Assembly (NCBI GenBank): GCA_963719285.1 | Contig: CAVRBO010000001.1 | Span: forward strand, 992,001-1,056,000 | Source of the DNA: C-114 sp963719285 | Lineage (GTDB): Bacteria; Chloroflexota; Limnocylindria; Limnocylindrales; CSP1-4 | Direction: 5' to 3' | DNA length: 64,000 nucleotides | In this document: positions 7,542-16,099 of the stretch, one piece after another | How positions within the stretch are numbered: the stretch's first letter is position 1 | How the letters are laid out: every line of letters starts with the position of its first letter | Made by a program: the position numbers and the translations under genes | The notes under the pieces: model-generated | Databases searched by the model: none | What the model was told of the DNA's origin: nothing | What the model saw: only the letters and a program-made list of their open reading frames with translations

Positions 7542-8836
7542 AGGCGGAACTCCTCCGTGAGCGTCCTCACACCCACCGGTACGGCCGCCGCATGGTACAC
7601 CCGGGGCAACCGCCGAGCCATCTGGGTCACGACCTCCCACGTGATCGTGGTGCGCTCGTGCGCCAGCTCGGCCGCGCCGATCGCCGCGCTCCCCAGGGGT
7701 CCCGTCTGCTCGCCCAGGAGCACGAAGGCGTCGTCGACGGTCACCGGCGGCCCGGGCACGTCCGTGACGTCGGCCATGACGGCGTCCATGGCCACGGTCC
7801 CCACGAGCCGGACGCGCCGGCCCCGGACGATCGCCTCGGCGCGGTTCGAGAGGGACCGTGGCCAGCCGTCGCCATAGCCGAGCGGCAGGGTGGCGATGCG
7901 CGACGGCCGGTCGGTGGTGAAGCTCGGCCCATAGCTCAGGCCGTGGCCGGCCGGCAGGTCCGCCACGCGCACCGGCCGGGCGTGCAGGGACATGACCGGC
8001 CGCAGGGCCGTCGCGATCGCGGCCGCCCGGGAGGCCGGGGTGGCCTCCGGCTCGCGGCCGCCTGCCGCCGGGTCGTCGCCGGCCGCCACGTGATCGTCCG
8101 GTACGAGCCCGTACAGCCCGAGCCCGAGGCGCACCCGCTCGTAGGCGGGCACGGTCGCGGCGAGGAGGGCGCCGGTGGCGGCGAGGTGGCGGATCGGCCG
8201 GCTTTCGCCGGGCCAGGCCGCCGCGACGGCCGTGTCGAAGGTGGCGACCTGGCGGCCGGTGCGTCCGGCGTCACCCGGGGCCGCGAGATGCGACCAGACC
8301 CCGGCGAGCTCGACGCCGGGCGTCGCCCGGATCGCCGCGACCGCAGCCGGCAGGTCGGCCGGGGCGATGCCCGCGCGGCCAAGGCCGGTCTCGACCTCGA
8401 GCTGGACGACGAGCGGCGGGGCGGCGGCGGCGCCGATCGCCCTGCGCGCGGCCAGCGTCCGCTGGAGCAGGGTCGTGTCCGCCGCCGTGATGGCGAGCCG
8501 GGCGGCGAGTGCGGCCGCCACACCATCGGGCGGGATCGCGTACAGGACGAGGATGGGCACGCCGACGCCGACGGCCCGCAGCTCGAGGCCCTCGTCGAGC
8601 GTGGCGACGCATAGCCCGGTGGCACCGGCCCGCTCCAGCCATGGCCCGATCATGGTGGCTCCGTGGCCGTACGCGTCGGCCTTCACGACGGGCTCGACGC
8701 GGACGCCCGGGGGCAGCAGGGCACGGACGGACGCGAGGTTGGCGTCGAGGCGATCGAGATCGATCTCGAGCCAGGCGGTCCGCGGCAGACGCGGCAGTCC
8801 GGCCGCGGCCAGGCGTGCCTCGATCGGCAGGCTCAG
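7478..8836 (-). CDS. alr: alanine racemase, probable CTG start
   Basis: Pyridoxal-phosphate enzyme interconverting L- and D-alanine for peptidoglycan. The PLP lysine motif VVKADAYGHG is clear (K53 with the start used here), as are IRHLAATGA, RLGLGLYGL, the catalytic tyrosine loop GLSYG and VGTVAMDAVMADVTD. The frame is open upstream of the PLP lysine but contains no ATG, GTG or TTG before nnrD ends; the GTG at 8686 sits directly before the lysine and cannot be the real start. The CTG at 8836 forms a CTGA overlap with the nnrD stop, matching the coupling style of neighbours, so I use it. The C-terminus runs about 20 residues into the macro-domain gene. Confidence 0.88.
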   Translation of the reverse strand: MSLPIEARLAAAGLPRLPRTAWLEIDLDRLDANLASVRALLPPGVRVEPVVKADAYGHGATMIGPWLERAGATGLCVATLDEGLELRAVGVGVPILVLYAIPPDGVAAALAARLAITAADTTLLQRTLAARRAIGAAAAPPLVVQLEVETGLGRAGIAPADLPAAVAAIRATPGVELAGVWSHLAAPGDAGRTGRQVATFDTAVAAAWPGESRPIRHLAATGALLAATVPAYERVRLGLGLYGLVPDDHVAAGDDPAAGGREPEATPASRAAAIATALRPVMSLHARPVRVADLPAGHGLSYGPSFTTDRPSRIATLPLGYGDGWPRSLSNRAEAIVRGRRVRLVGTVAMDAVMADVTDVPGPPVTVDDAFVLLGEQTGPLGSAAIGAAELAHERTTITWEVVTQMARRLPRVYHAAAVPVGVRTLTEEFRLWPPESNAGTGISSTSKSTRS

Positions 8837-9987
8837 GAGGGGGCTCCCGGCCCGACCTCTGGGGCGGTATCGCCCGGACCCTCGCCGGTGCCCGTCCCGG
8901 AGCCGGGGCCGACGACCTTCGGCCGGATCTCACCAGCCACCGCGAATCCGAGGCGCCGATCGCGCCGGTTCCGCTCGGCGAGGTCGGCCAGGCGGTGGCG
9001 GGCGAGGGCGATCTCGATCGGCAGGTCGGAGGCGATGAGCCCGGCATCGCCCAGGCGCTCCCGGACCGCGTCGCCGGCGAGGCCGTGCAGGTAGACCCCC
9101 AGGCACGCCGCGTCGAACGGACGCAGGCCCTGGGCGAGCAGGGAGCCGATGGCTCCCGCCAGCACGTCGCCGGTCCCGCCGGTCGCGAGGGCCGGGTTCT
9201 CGAACGGCGCCACGGCAACTTCCCCGGTCCCGGATGCGATCACCGTCCGGGCGCCCTTGAGCACGACGACATGGCCCCACTCGAGCGCCGCCGCCGCAGC
9301 CGCCTGCGCCCGGGCCGGATCGTCGTCGACGAGGTCGCCGTCCTCGTCCGGTGCGTGGCCGCTGCCCGCGCGCAGGCGCCGGAACTCGCCGACGTGCGGG
9401 GTCAGGACGGCCGGCCGGCGGACGCCGTCCCACCAGTTGTCCGTGGAAGCGAGCCCGCGCAGGGCCTCGGCGTCGAGCACGATCGGCGCGGCCGACGGCT
9501 CCTCCGCCGCGACGAGCAGGTCCTCGATGAACGCCCGGGTCGCCAGGCCGGGCCGCAGTCCCGGACCCACGACGATCGCGTCGTGCTCGTGGTCGAGGAT
9601 CCGGGTCAGGGCGTCCTCGGGCTCGAGCTCCTCCACGTCATCCTCGGGCAGGCCCATCGTCGTCGCCTCGACGACCTTGGCCGCGAAGAGTGGCTGGAGC
9701 GATTCGGGGACCGCGAGGGTCACGAGACCGGCCCCGGTCCGTGCCGCGGACGAGCAGACCAGGAACGCGGCGCCAGCGTAGTCGAGCGAGCCGGCGAGCA
9801 CGAGGAGCTTGCCGAACGAGCCTTTGTGGCCTCGCTCGGCCCGGTCCGGCAGGAGGGCGGCGGCGGCGTCGTCGCCGAGTTCGATGAGACCGGGCACGGC
9901 CGGCAGCGCGGGTCCGCCGCCGGTTCCCGCCGTCGGCGTGGCGCTGCCGCCGGTGGACCGGCCGAACCCGACGGCGCGCTCAGGCAC
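8833..9987 (-). CDS. nnrD: ADP-dependent NAD(P)H-hydrate dehydratase
   Basis: NnrD repairs hydrated NAD(P)H using ADP. The 384-residue ribokinase-like protein has HKGSFGKLLVLAGS, the segment TPHVGEFRRL and the C-terminal anion-hole motif NPALATGGTGDVLAGAIGSLLAQGL. Many bacteria fuse this domain to the NnrE epimerase; here the N-terminus (about 30 Gly/Thr/Ala-rich residues) is too short for NnrE and no separate epimerase is in the window. The start is GTG at 9987, 8 bases into acpS. The C-terminal 30 residues are Gly/Pro-rich. Its position between acpS and alr is a frequent bacterial arrangement. Confidence 0.95.
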   Translation of the reverse strand: MPERAVGFGRSTGGSATPTAGTGGGPALPAVPGLIELGDDAAAALLPDRAERGHKGSFGKLLVLAGSLDYAGAAFLVCSSAARTGAGLVTLAVPESLQPLFAAKVVEATTMGLPEDDVEELEPEDALTRILDHEHDAIVVGPGLRPGLATRAFIEDLLVAAEEPSAAPIVLDAEALRGLASTDNWWDGVRRPAVLTPHVGEFRRLRAGSGHAPDEDGDLVDDDPARAQAAAAAALEWGHVVVLKGARTVIASGTGEVAVAPFENPALATGGTGDVLAGAIGSLLAQGLRPFDAACLGVYLHGLAGDAVRERLGDAGLIASDLPIEIALARHRLADLAERNRRDRRLGFAVAGEIRPKVVGPGSGTGTGEGPGDTAPEVGPGAPS

Positions 9988-10522
9988 GGGTCTCGGCCTC
10001 GGCGAGCGCCTGCAGGCGAGCGATGCGGTCGAGGATCCGGCGCTCTCGGTCGTCGAGCCGCGCCTCGATGTCGAGCGGGAAGACGTAGGCGCCCGCCGTC
10101 GTGCGGACGCCGAACGCGATGGCGACCGCGTAGTCCAATTCGTGACTGATCGAGACAGCCACCCGGCCCATCCCGAGTTGGGTCGCCCGGGCCGCGGCCC
10201 GGCCGTGGAGCCGCACCGACGGCTGGCCCGTCGGCAGGCGTTCGATCTCGATGTCGCGCCAGCCGATGCCCCGGACGCCCAGGCCGAGGACCTTCGAGAC
10301 GGCCTCCTTGGCCGCCCAGCGCCCGGCCATCGTCTCCGGGCGCCCGCGGACGTGGCGCTGCTCGTGCGGGGTCAGGACGCGCTTCGTGAAGCGGTCGCCG
10401 AACCTCGCCAGGGACGCGGCGATGCGCTCCACCTTGATGATGTCGATGCCGAGCTCGGTCGTGCCCGGGGGCACGAGGCCCGGCGGCGATGCCGGGTCGA
10501 CCCGTTCGTCGGGGGCGGTCAT
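9980..10522 (-). CDS. acpS: holo-[acyl-carrier-protein] synthase
   Basis: AcpS attaches 4'-phosphopantetheine from CoA to acyl carrier protein. Conserved parts are ELGIDIIKVERI with the Mg-binding D27, RFGDRFTKRVLTPHE, WAAKEAVSKVLG with E73, and VAVSISHELDYAVAIAFG. I start it at the ATG at 10522, shortly after glmS. At 180 residues it is longer than the usual 120-130: about 20 flexible residues precede the domain, and a charged helical extension (LDDRERRILDRIARLQALAEAETRA region) follows it. The next gene, nnrD, overlaps its end by 8 bases. Confidence 0.93.
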   Translation of the reverse strand: MTAPDERVDPASPPGLVPPGTTELGIDIIKVERIAASLARFGDRFTKRVLTPHEQRHVRGRPETMAGRWAAKEAVSKVLGLGVRGIGWRDIEIERLPTGQPSVRLHGRAAARATQLGMGRVAVSISHELDYAVAIAFGVRTTAGAYVFPLDIEARLDDRERRILDRIARLQALAEAETRA

Positions 10523-10536
10523 CGGGCCCGGCCGGG

Positions 10537-12366
10537 CTACTCGACCGTCACTGACTTGGCGAGGTTGCGCGGCTGGTCCACGTCCGTGCCGCGAGCCACC
10601 GCCATGTGGTAGGCGAAGAGCTGGAGCGGGATGACCGCCAGCACCGGGCTCAGGACCTCGTGCGTGTCGGGCACCCAGCAGACCTCGTCGGCGAAGCGCT
10701 CGATCTGCTCGTCGCCCTCGGACGCGACCGCGATGACCCGGGCGTCGCGGGCCCGGCCCTCCATCACGTTGCTGATGATCTTCTCGTAGACCGACGAGCG
10801 GGTGGCCACGGCCACGAGCGGGCATTCGGCGTCGAGCAGGCTGATGGGGCCGTGTTTGAGCTCACCGGCCGCGTAACCCTCGGCGTGGATGTAGCTGACT
10901 TCCTTGAGCTTGAGCGCGCCCTCCATGGCCGCCGGGTAGGTGTAGCCCCGACCCACGAACATGAAGCCCCTGGAGTTCACGTAGCGGCGGGCGAGGAAGG
11001 CCGCTCCGGCGGCATTGTCGAGCGCCTTCTGGGCCGCGTCGGGGAGGGCCCGGAGGGCGCTCCCGAGCTCCATCTCGGCCTCTTCGCTGAAGGTGCCCCG
11101 GGTCTTCGCGATCGCGGCCGCGAGGATCACGAGGGTCGTCACCTGGGTCACGAACGTCTTCGACGCCGCGACCGCGATCTCCGGCCCTGCCTGCAGGAAC
11201 AGGACCGCGTCGGCCTCGCGGGTGATCGCCGATCCGACCGTGTTGGTCACCGCGATGACCGGGCAGCCACGCTCGCGGGCGAGGCGGGTCGGGGCGATGG
11301 TGTCGGCCGTCTCACCGGACTGGGTCACGGCGATGACGAGGGTGCGCGCGTCGAGCGGTGGCGGCGCATAGCGGAACTCCGAGCCCACGTTCGCCCGTGC
11401 CGGCAGGCCGGTCCAGTCCTGGAGCGCGGCCGCGCCGACGAGCGAGGCGTAGTACGCGCTGCCGCAGGCGATGAGCTCGATCCGGTCGATCTCGCCGAGC
11501 GTCTTCGCGAGCGAGGCGATCTCGTCGACCTCGATCCGGCAGTCGCGGGTGACCCGGCCGGTGATGGCCGCCCGGAGCGCCAGCGGCTGCTCGTGCATCT
11601 CCTTGAGCATGAAATGGTCGAACCCGCCCTTTTCGGCGGCCTCGAGCGACCACTCGATCCGGGAGACCACGCGCTCACGGGGGGCGCCGTCGACGCCGGT
11701 GATCTCGACGCCGGAGGGATGGAGGTCGACCACATCGCCCTCCTCGAGGAAGATCACCCGGTCCGTGTGGGCCAGGATCGCGGCGACGTCGCTGGCGAGG
11801 AAGGTCTCGCCGTCCCCGATGCCGACGACGAGGGGCACGTTCATCCGGGCGCCGATGAGCCGGTCGTTCTCGCCCTGGTGCATGACCGCGAGGGCGTACG
11901 CGCCGTCGACCTGGCGGAGGGCGACCCGGGTCGCCTCGGCGATGTCGCCGGCGTAGGCCTCCTCGATGAGGTGGGCGATCGCTTCCGTATCGGTGTCTGA
12001 GCTGAGGCGGTGGCCGCGCTCGGCGAGGCCGTCGCGGAGCTCGCGGAAGTTCTCGATGATCCCGTTGTGGATGACCGTGATCCGGCCCGAGCAGTCGATG
12101 TGGGGGTGGGCGTTCAGGTCGTTCGGCCGGCCGTGGGTCGCCCAGCGGGTGTGGGCCAGACCGATGGCGGCGTGCGGGGTCCGGTCGGCGATCGCCGTCT
12201 GGAGGTTCACGAGCTTGCCGGCCCGCTTCTCGACGAACATGTCGCCGCGCTCATCGACGAGGGCGATCCCGGCCGAGTCGTAGCCGCGGTACTCGAGCCG
12301 CTTGAGCCCCTCGATGAGGATGGGTCCCGCCTCGCGAGGTCCCGTGTACCCGACGATCCCGCACAT
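10537..12366 (-). CDS. glmS: glutamine-fructose-6-phosphate aminotransferase (isomerizing)
   Basis: GlmS makes glucosamine-6-phosphate from fructose-6-phosphate and glutamine, the entry to amino-sugar synthesis. The 609-residue protein starts MCGIVGYTG with the nucleophile Cys2 exposed after Met removal. It contains the N-terminal glutaminase domain (to about residue 230, with HTRWATHGRPNDLNAHPH) and two SIS sugar-isomerase domains (ACGSAYYAS; SRGFMFVGRGYTYPAAMEGALKLKEVSYIHAEGY), and ends in the typical DVDQPRNLAKSVTVE. A GAGGAG ribosome site lies about 11 bases before the ATG. It directly follows glmM; I saw no glmS-type ribozyme in the 48-base spacer. Confidence 0.98.
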   Translation of the reverse strand: MCGIVGYTGPREAGPILIEGLKRLEYRGYDSAGIALVDERGDMFVEKRAGKLVNLQTAIADRTPHAAIGLAHTRWATHGRPNDLNAHPHIDCSGRITVIHNGIIENFRELRDGLAERGHRLSSDTDTEAIAHLIEEAYAGDIAEATRVALRQVDGAYALAVMHQGENDRLIGARMNVPLVVGIGDGETFLASDVAAILAHTDRVIFLEEGDVVDLHPSGVEITGVDGAPRERVVSRIEWSLEAAEKGGFDHFMLKEMHEQPLALRAAITGRVTRDCRIEVDEIASLAKTLGEIDRIELIACGSAYYASLVGAAALQDWTGLPARANVGSEFRYAPPPLDARTLVIAVTQSGETADTIAPTRLARERGCPVIAVTNTVGSAITREADAVLFLQAGPEIAVAASKTFVTQVTTLVILAAAIAKTRGTFSEEAEMELGSALRALPDAAQKALDNAAGAAFLARRYVNSRGFMFVGRGYTYPAAMEGALKLKEVSYIHAEGYAAGELKHGPISLLDAECPLVAVATRSSVYEKIISNVMEGRARDARVIAVASEGDEQIERFADEVCWVPDTHEVLSPVLAVIPLQLFAYHMAVARGTDVDQPRNLAKSVTVE

Positions 12367-12414
12367 CCTGGTGTGTCTCCTCGCGAACCCCGCGAAGGCG
12401 CGCCGGGGGTCGGG

Positions 12415-13746
12415 TCAGTTTAGTCGTTCTCCGGCCAGGGCGGCCAAACGATCGGCCAATTCGACGACTAGTGGTGCGTCGGCGCCCTCGACCATCACCC
12501 GCAGCGCCGGTTCGGTCCCGGATGGGCGGACGAGGATCCGGCCGCCCGGGCCCAGGCGCGAGCGGGCCTCCCGGATCGCGCTCTGGAGGACGCTGTCGCC
12601 CTCCCACTGGTCCCGATGACGGGCGGGCACGGCCCGCTGTTGCTGGGGCAGCATCGGGATCTCGGACGCGAGATCGCGGATGGCCTTGCCCTTGCCGGCC
12701 ATCACCCGCAGGACCTCGAGCGCGGTGACGACACCGTCCCCGGACGTGGTGTGCTCGAGCACGATCACGTGGCCGCTCTTCTCGCCGCCGAGGGACGAGC
12801 CGCTCACCTGCATCCCCTCGAGGATGTACTTGTCGCCGACCGGGGTCCGGACGATCCGGCCACCGGCCGCCTCGACGACCGTCTGCAGCCCGCCGTTCGA
12901 CAGGACCGACACGACGAGCCCGCCGTTCGGCAGCGCCCCCCGCGCCAGCCGGTCCAGGGCGAGGATGCCGAGGACCTGGTCGCCGTCCACGATCGCGCCC
13001 GCGGCGTCGACCGCGATGAGCCGGTCCGCGTCGCCGTCGAGGGCGAACCCGACATCGGCGCCGCGGGCGACGACCTCGGCCGCAAGGGCGGCGGGCGCGG
13101 TCGCGCCGGCCTTCACGTTGATGTTCACGCCGTCCGGGTCGTTGTGGATGACGTCGACGCTGGCGCCGGTGGCGGCGATGATCTCCGGGCCGACCACGCC
13201 GCCGGACCCGTTGGCACAGTCGAGGACGATCCGGACGTCCGTCGAGATCGTGCGGGCGAGGGCGAGGCGCGAGGCGCGGTAGCGCTCGAGGAGCGCGCGC
13301 GCGTCATGGATCCGGCCGAGCCCGGCGTTGCCGAGGCCGGCGAGCTCCTCGGACCGCCAGATGAGCGCCTCGAGCTCGTCCTCGATGTCGTCGTCGAGCT
13401 TGAGCCCCCGCCGATCGAGGACCTTGAGCCCGTTGTCGTCGGCCGGGTTGTGCGAGGCGGAGACCATGATCCCGGCCGCGAACTCGCCCTGACCGGCGAG
13501 GAACGCGAGGGCCGGGGTGGGCACGACGCCGACCTGGTGGACGTCCACGCCCATGCTCGTGGCGCCGGCCGAGATGGCCGCCACGAACATGTCGCACGAG
13601 CGACGCGTGTCCTGGCCCACGACGAGCGCGCCGCCCACGCCGATGAGCCGATGGGCCGTCGCCCGGCCGAGCGCGTAGGCGATGGTCGGCTTCAGGTCCA
13701 CGTTCGCGACGCCGCGGATCCCGTCGGTTCCGAACAGTCGGGCCAT
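12415..13746 (-). CDS. glmM: phosphoglucosamine mutase
   Basis: GlmM converts glucosamine-6-phosphate to glucosamine-1-phosphate. The 443-residue protein starts with RLFGTDGIRGVAN, carries the phosphoserine loop SASHNP with catalytic S98, the Mg-binding DGDADR, the sugar loop GGEKSGHVI and the C-terminal phosphate-binding RPSGTEPALRVMVEG. All catalytic elements are intact. The ATG at 13746 lies 2 bases after the cdaR stop. The cdaA-cdaR-glmM order is the classic c-di-AMP cluster of Firmicutes, where CdaA activity is influenced by both partners; the same link is plausible here but inferred. Confidence 0.98.
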   Translation of the reverse strand: MARLFGTDGIRGVANVDLKPTIAYALGRATAHRLIGVGGALVVGQDTRRSCDMFVAAISAGATSMGVDVHQVGVVPTPALAFLAGQGEFAAGIMVSASHNPADDNGLKVLDRRGLKLDDDIEDELEALIWRSEELAGLGNAGLGRIHDARALLERYRASRLALARTISTDVRIVLDCANGSGGVVGPEIIAATGASVDVIHNDPDGVNINVKAGATAPAALAAEVVARGADVGFALDGDADRLIAVDAAGAIVDGDQVLGILALDRLARGALPNGGLVVSVLSNGGLQTVVEAAGGRIVRTPVGDKYILEGMQVSGSSLGGEKSGHVIVLEHTTSGDGVVTALEVLRVMAGKGKAIRDLASEIPMLPQQQRAVPARHRDQWEGDSVLQSAIREARSRLGPGGRILVRPSGTEPALRVMVEGADAPLVVELADRLAALAGERLN

Positions 13747-13748
13747 CG

Positions 13749-15008
13749 TCAGGGCACCGGCGACTGGGGCGGGAACGACGGCGACGACGACGGGGTCGGC
13801 TCGGGGACCGTGATCGTCACCGTCACCCGGGGCGGGCTGACCGCGATGAGCGTGATCCCCGCCGGGAGCGTCGTCTTGAGGGCCAGCTGGTGCGACCCGG
13901 CGCCCAGGCCGTCGACGTCCGCGGTCACCACGAGCGCGTCGCCCCGCAGACCGCCCAGCGCCGCGGCCGTGCCGCCCAGCGTGACGAGGACCTGGTCGGT
14001 CGTGAGGGCGTAGATCCGGTCGGCCTGGGCGCCGGACAGGACGACGCCCACGCTGAACGTGCGCGTCGCCTGGGTCGCCTCGATCGTGGCGGTGATCCGG
14101 ACCGTCGAGATGCCCAGCACGTCGACCCCGTCGGGCAGCACGAGCCCGACGCTGCCGGTGACGTTGGCCCGGGCGCCGCTGATCGACAACGGGAGCGTGT
14201 CGATCTTGGTGAGCGCGTCGAGGATCTCGGCATCACCCTCGAGGGTGACCGTCGGCGTGTCGAGGGTCACGCCGGTCAGCTCGAATCCGTTCGCCGGCGT
14301 GCCGGTCACGATCGCGTTGATCGGCAGCGGCCGGCTCGTCAGCAGGCTGCCGATCCGGATCGTCACGTGGACGCTGGAGGGCTTGAGGGTGACCGGGCTG
14401 ACCTCGACGCCGCGGACGTCCACCGCCACGAGGTCGACCTGCTGGTCGACCTTCAGCCCGCTCGGATCGATCCGGACACGGGCGACGGCGGCCACGACCT
14501 GGTTCACCGCGGACTGGGTACCCGAGACCGTGACCTGGCTCGTGTCCAGGACCGGATCGCGCACGTCGAGGCCGGGCGGCTTGGTCCCACTGTCGACCTG
14601 GACGGGGACGGTCTTCGAGGTGAGCGGATCGAGCCGGACGGAGATCTGTCGAGGCGTCCAGTCGAGCACCTGGATCTGGGGGTCGGCCGCGCTCACGTTG
14701 ACCTTGACGACGAGGTCGTTCGAGCTGTCCGGGGTCGTGCTCGCGAGGTCGATCCAGGCCGTGAACGAGGTACTCCCGACGCGGCTGGCCAGGTCGGCCG
14801 GGGCGAAGTAGCGGACGCTCGTCACGTACTGCACGCCGCTCAGATACGCGGTCTGGGCGGGCTGGTTGCGGACGTCGATGGGGATCTGGACCCGCGCCTC
14901 CTTGGAGTTCTGGGCGAGCACGAGGCCCACATACAGGAGCGAGGCGAGCGCCACTGCGGCCACCTTCAGCGGCCAGTTATGGGTGATGATCGAGAGGGCG
15001 CGCGTCAC
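13749..15008 (-). CDS. cdaR: CdaR/YbbR-domain regulator of diadenylate cyclase
   Basis: YbbR-repeat protein of 419 residues. An N-terminal membrane anchor (ITHNWPLKVAAVALASLLYVGLVL region, about residues 8-32) is followed by four beta-rich YbbR-like repeats facing outside the membrane; recurring segments are PVTLKPSSVHVTI, VTLDTPTVTLEGDAEIL and LVTLGGTAAAL. The C-terminus is a Ser/Pro-rich tail. In Firmicutes CdaR binds CdaA and modulates c-di-AMP production. The start is GTG at 15008, overlapping the cdaA stop as GTGA, which ties the two proteins together in expression. Confidence 0.93.
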   Translation of the reverse strand: MTRALSIITHNWPLKVAAVALASLLYVGLVLAQNSKEARVQIPIDVRNQPAQTAYLSGVQYVTSVRYFAPADLASRVGSTSFTAWIDLASTTPDSSNDLVVKVNVSAADPQIQVLDWTPRQISVRLDPLTSKTVPVQVDSGTKPPGLDVRDPVLDTSQVTVSGTQSAVNQVVAAVARVRIDPSGLKVDQQVDLVAVDVRGVEVSPVTLKPSSVHVTIRIGSLLTSRPLPINAIVTGTPANGFELTGVTLDTPTVTLEGDAEILDALTKIDTLPLSISGARANVTGSVGLVLPDGVDVLGISTVRITATIEATQATRTFSVGVVLSGAQADRIYALTTDQVLVTLGGTAAALGGLRGDALVVTADVDGLGAGSHQLALKTTLPAGITLIAVSPPRVTVTITVPEPTPSSSPSFPPQSPVP

Positions 15009-15979
15009 CGCGGAGCGTGGACCACCGGCGTCACGGCCGGATCGTCATCGGGCCGGTCGGGGCCGCGATCCGCGGGCCGGTCCGGGCCCTTCGGCCGCCG
15101 GCGCACGGCCCGGCCGAGCTCGGTCAGCCGGGGCGCCCGACCGCCGCCAACGGAACCCTGACCGGTGGCCGCCCGGAACCCGAGGATCGAGCGGCGACCG
15201 GCCGATGGATCGAGGAGCGCGGTCAGGGCGCGGGCGAGCTGGCCCTCGGACAGGTTGCGGACGATCCGGGCACGCTCCACGAGGCTGACCTGACTGTTCT
15301 CCTCGGACACGACGACGACGACCGCGTCGGTCTGCTCCGTGATGCCCAGGGCGGCCCGGTGGCGGGTACCGAAGCGCTCGGTGTGGATCGTCGTCTCGGC
15401 CAGCGGCAGGAGCGCGCCGGCGGCGAGGACGGTCTCGTCGCGCACGATGACGGCGCCGTCGTGGAGCGCCGTGCGGGGCATGAAGATCGTCTGGAGCAGG
15501 TCGACCGACAGGTCGCCATGGATCATGACCCCGGTCTCGGCGATCTCCTCGAGCCCGGTCTCCCGTTCCAGGACGATGAGCGCGCCGTGGCCGTCGGCCG
15601 ACAGGCGGATCGCGGCGTGAGCGACGATCCCGGCGACCTGCTCGGCGCTCCGGCGCTCGGCCGGCGACATGAGCCAGGCGAGCGAGCCCACGCGGCCGAT
15701 CCGCTCGAGGGCGCGCCGCAACTCGGGCTGGAAGACCACGACCAGCGCGAACAGGCCGACGACGGCGCCCGTCTGGAGGATCTGGGACAGCAGGCGCAGG
15801 TCGAACGCCTGGGCCGCCGCGTACACCGCGAACAGGACACTCACCCCGATGACGAGCCGGACGGCGCGTGTCCCGCGGATCAGGCTGAACAGCCAGTAGA
15901 TGAGGACCGCGGTGATCCCGACGTCGACCAGGGTCGCCGGTCGGACCTGATCGAGGATCGACTGGACGAGTTGGGACAT
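15005..15979 (-). CDS. cdaA: membrane diadenylate cyclase CdaA
   Basis: CdaA makes the second messenger c-di-AMP from two ATP. The 324-residue protein has three N-terminal membrane helices (TLVDVGITAVLIYWLFSLI, VRLVIGVSVLFAVYAAA, LQTGAVVGLFALVVVF) and a DAC domain with the active-site motifs LHDGAVIV and GTRHRAALGI. A basic, probably disordered tail of about 60 residues follows. I use the ATG at 15979 (MSQLVQS), the normal family start, rather than upstream in-frame ATGs at 16003 or 16036, because a TGCTACACT box ends 7 bases before it. Coupled to cdaR. Confidence 0.95.
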   Translation of the reverse strand: MSQLVQSILDQVRPATLVDVGITAVLIYWLFSLIRGTRAVRLVIGVSVLFAVYAAAQAFDLRLLSQILQTGAVVGLFALVVVFQPELRRALERIGRVGSLAWLMSPAERRSAEQVAGIVAHAAIRLSADGHGALIVLERETGLEEIAETGVMIHGDLSVDLLQTIFMPRTALHDGAVIVRDETVLAAGALLPLAETTIHTERFGTRHRAALGITEQTDAVVVVVSEENSQVSLVERARIVRNLSEGQLARALTALLDPSAGRRSILGFRAATGQGSVGGGRAPRLTELGRAVRRRPKGPDRPADRGPDRPDDDPAVTPVVHAPR

Positions 15980-15986
15980 CGGCCAG

Positions 15987-15995
15987 AGTGTAGCA
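15987..15995 (-). promoter_or_regulatory. extended -10 promoter of cdaA, probably leaderless
   Basis: On the minus strand TGC-TACACT forms an extended -10 box, and the cdaA ATG begins 7 bases after it, placing the expected transcription start at the start codon. The same TGCTACACT occurs in the rpsL promoter. No Shine-Dalgarno sequence and no clear -35 are present. Prediction from sequence only; it also argues against the longer in-frame starts. Confidence 0.5.
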
Positions 15996-16099
15996 TCGCC
16001 CATTCGGCCGACCGCCCGCTCCCGCTCGGTCGGCACGCCCGGATCGCATCGTCTCCCCGCACCGTCCGGCGCCCCGGCCGGGCATCCGCGTCGCGCCCG

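Noticed and set aside
3939..7877. A plus-strand open frame of about 1300 codons
   Set aside because: It lies antisense to five genes with recognisable motifs. Its protein is Arg/Gly/Asp/Glu-rich with no motif; long antisense frames are expected at this GC content.
8271..9218. An Arg/Ser-rich minus-strand frame across alr and nnrD
   Set aside because: It is a frame-shifted shadow of both genes without any conserved motif.
12367..12414. glmS ribozyme before glmS
   Set aside because: The spacer is only 48 bases, too short for the ribozyme core, and no matching motif is seen.
15980..16036. Longer CdaA starts at 16003 or 16036
   Set aside because: The family normally starts just before the first membrane helix, and a -10 box lies between these codons and the ATG at 15979.
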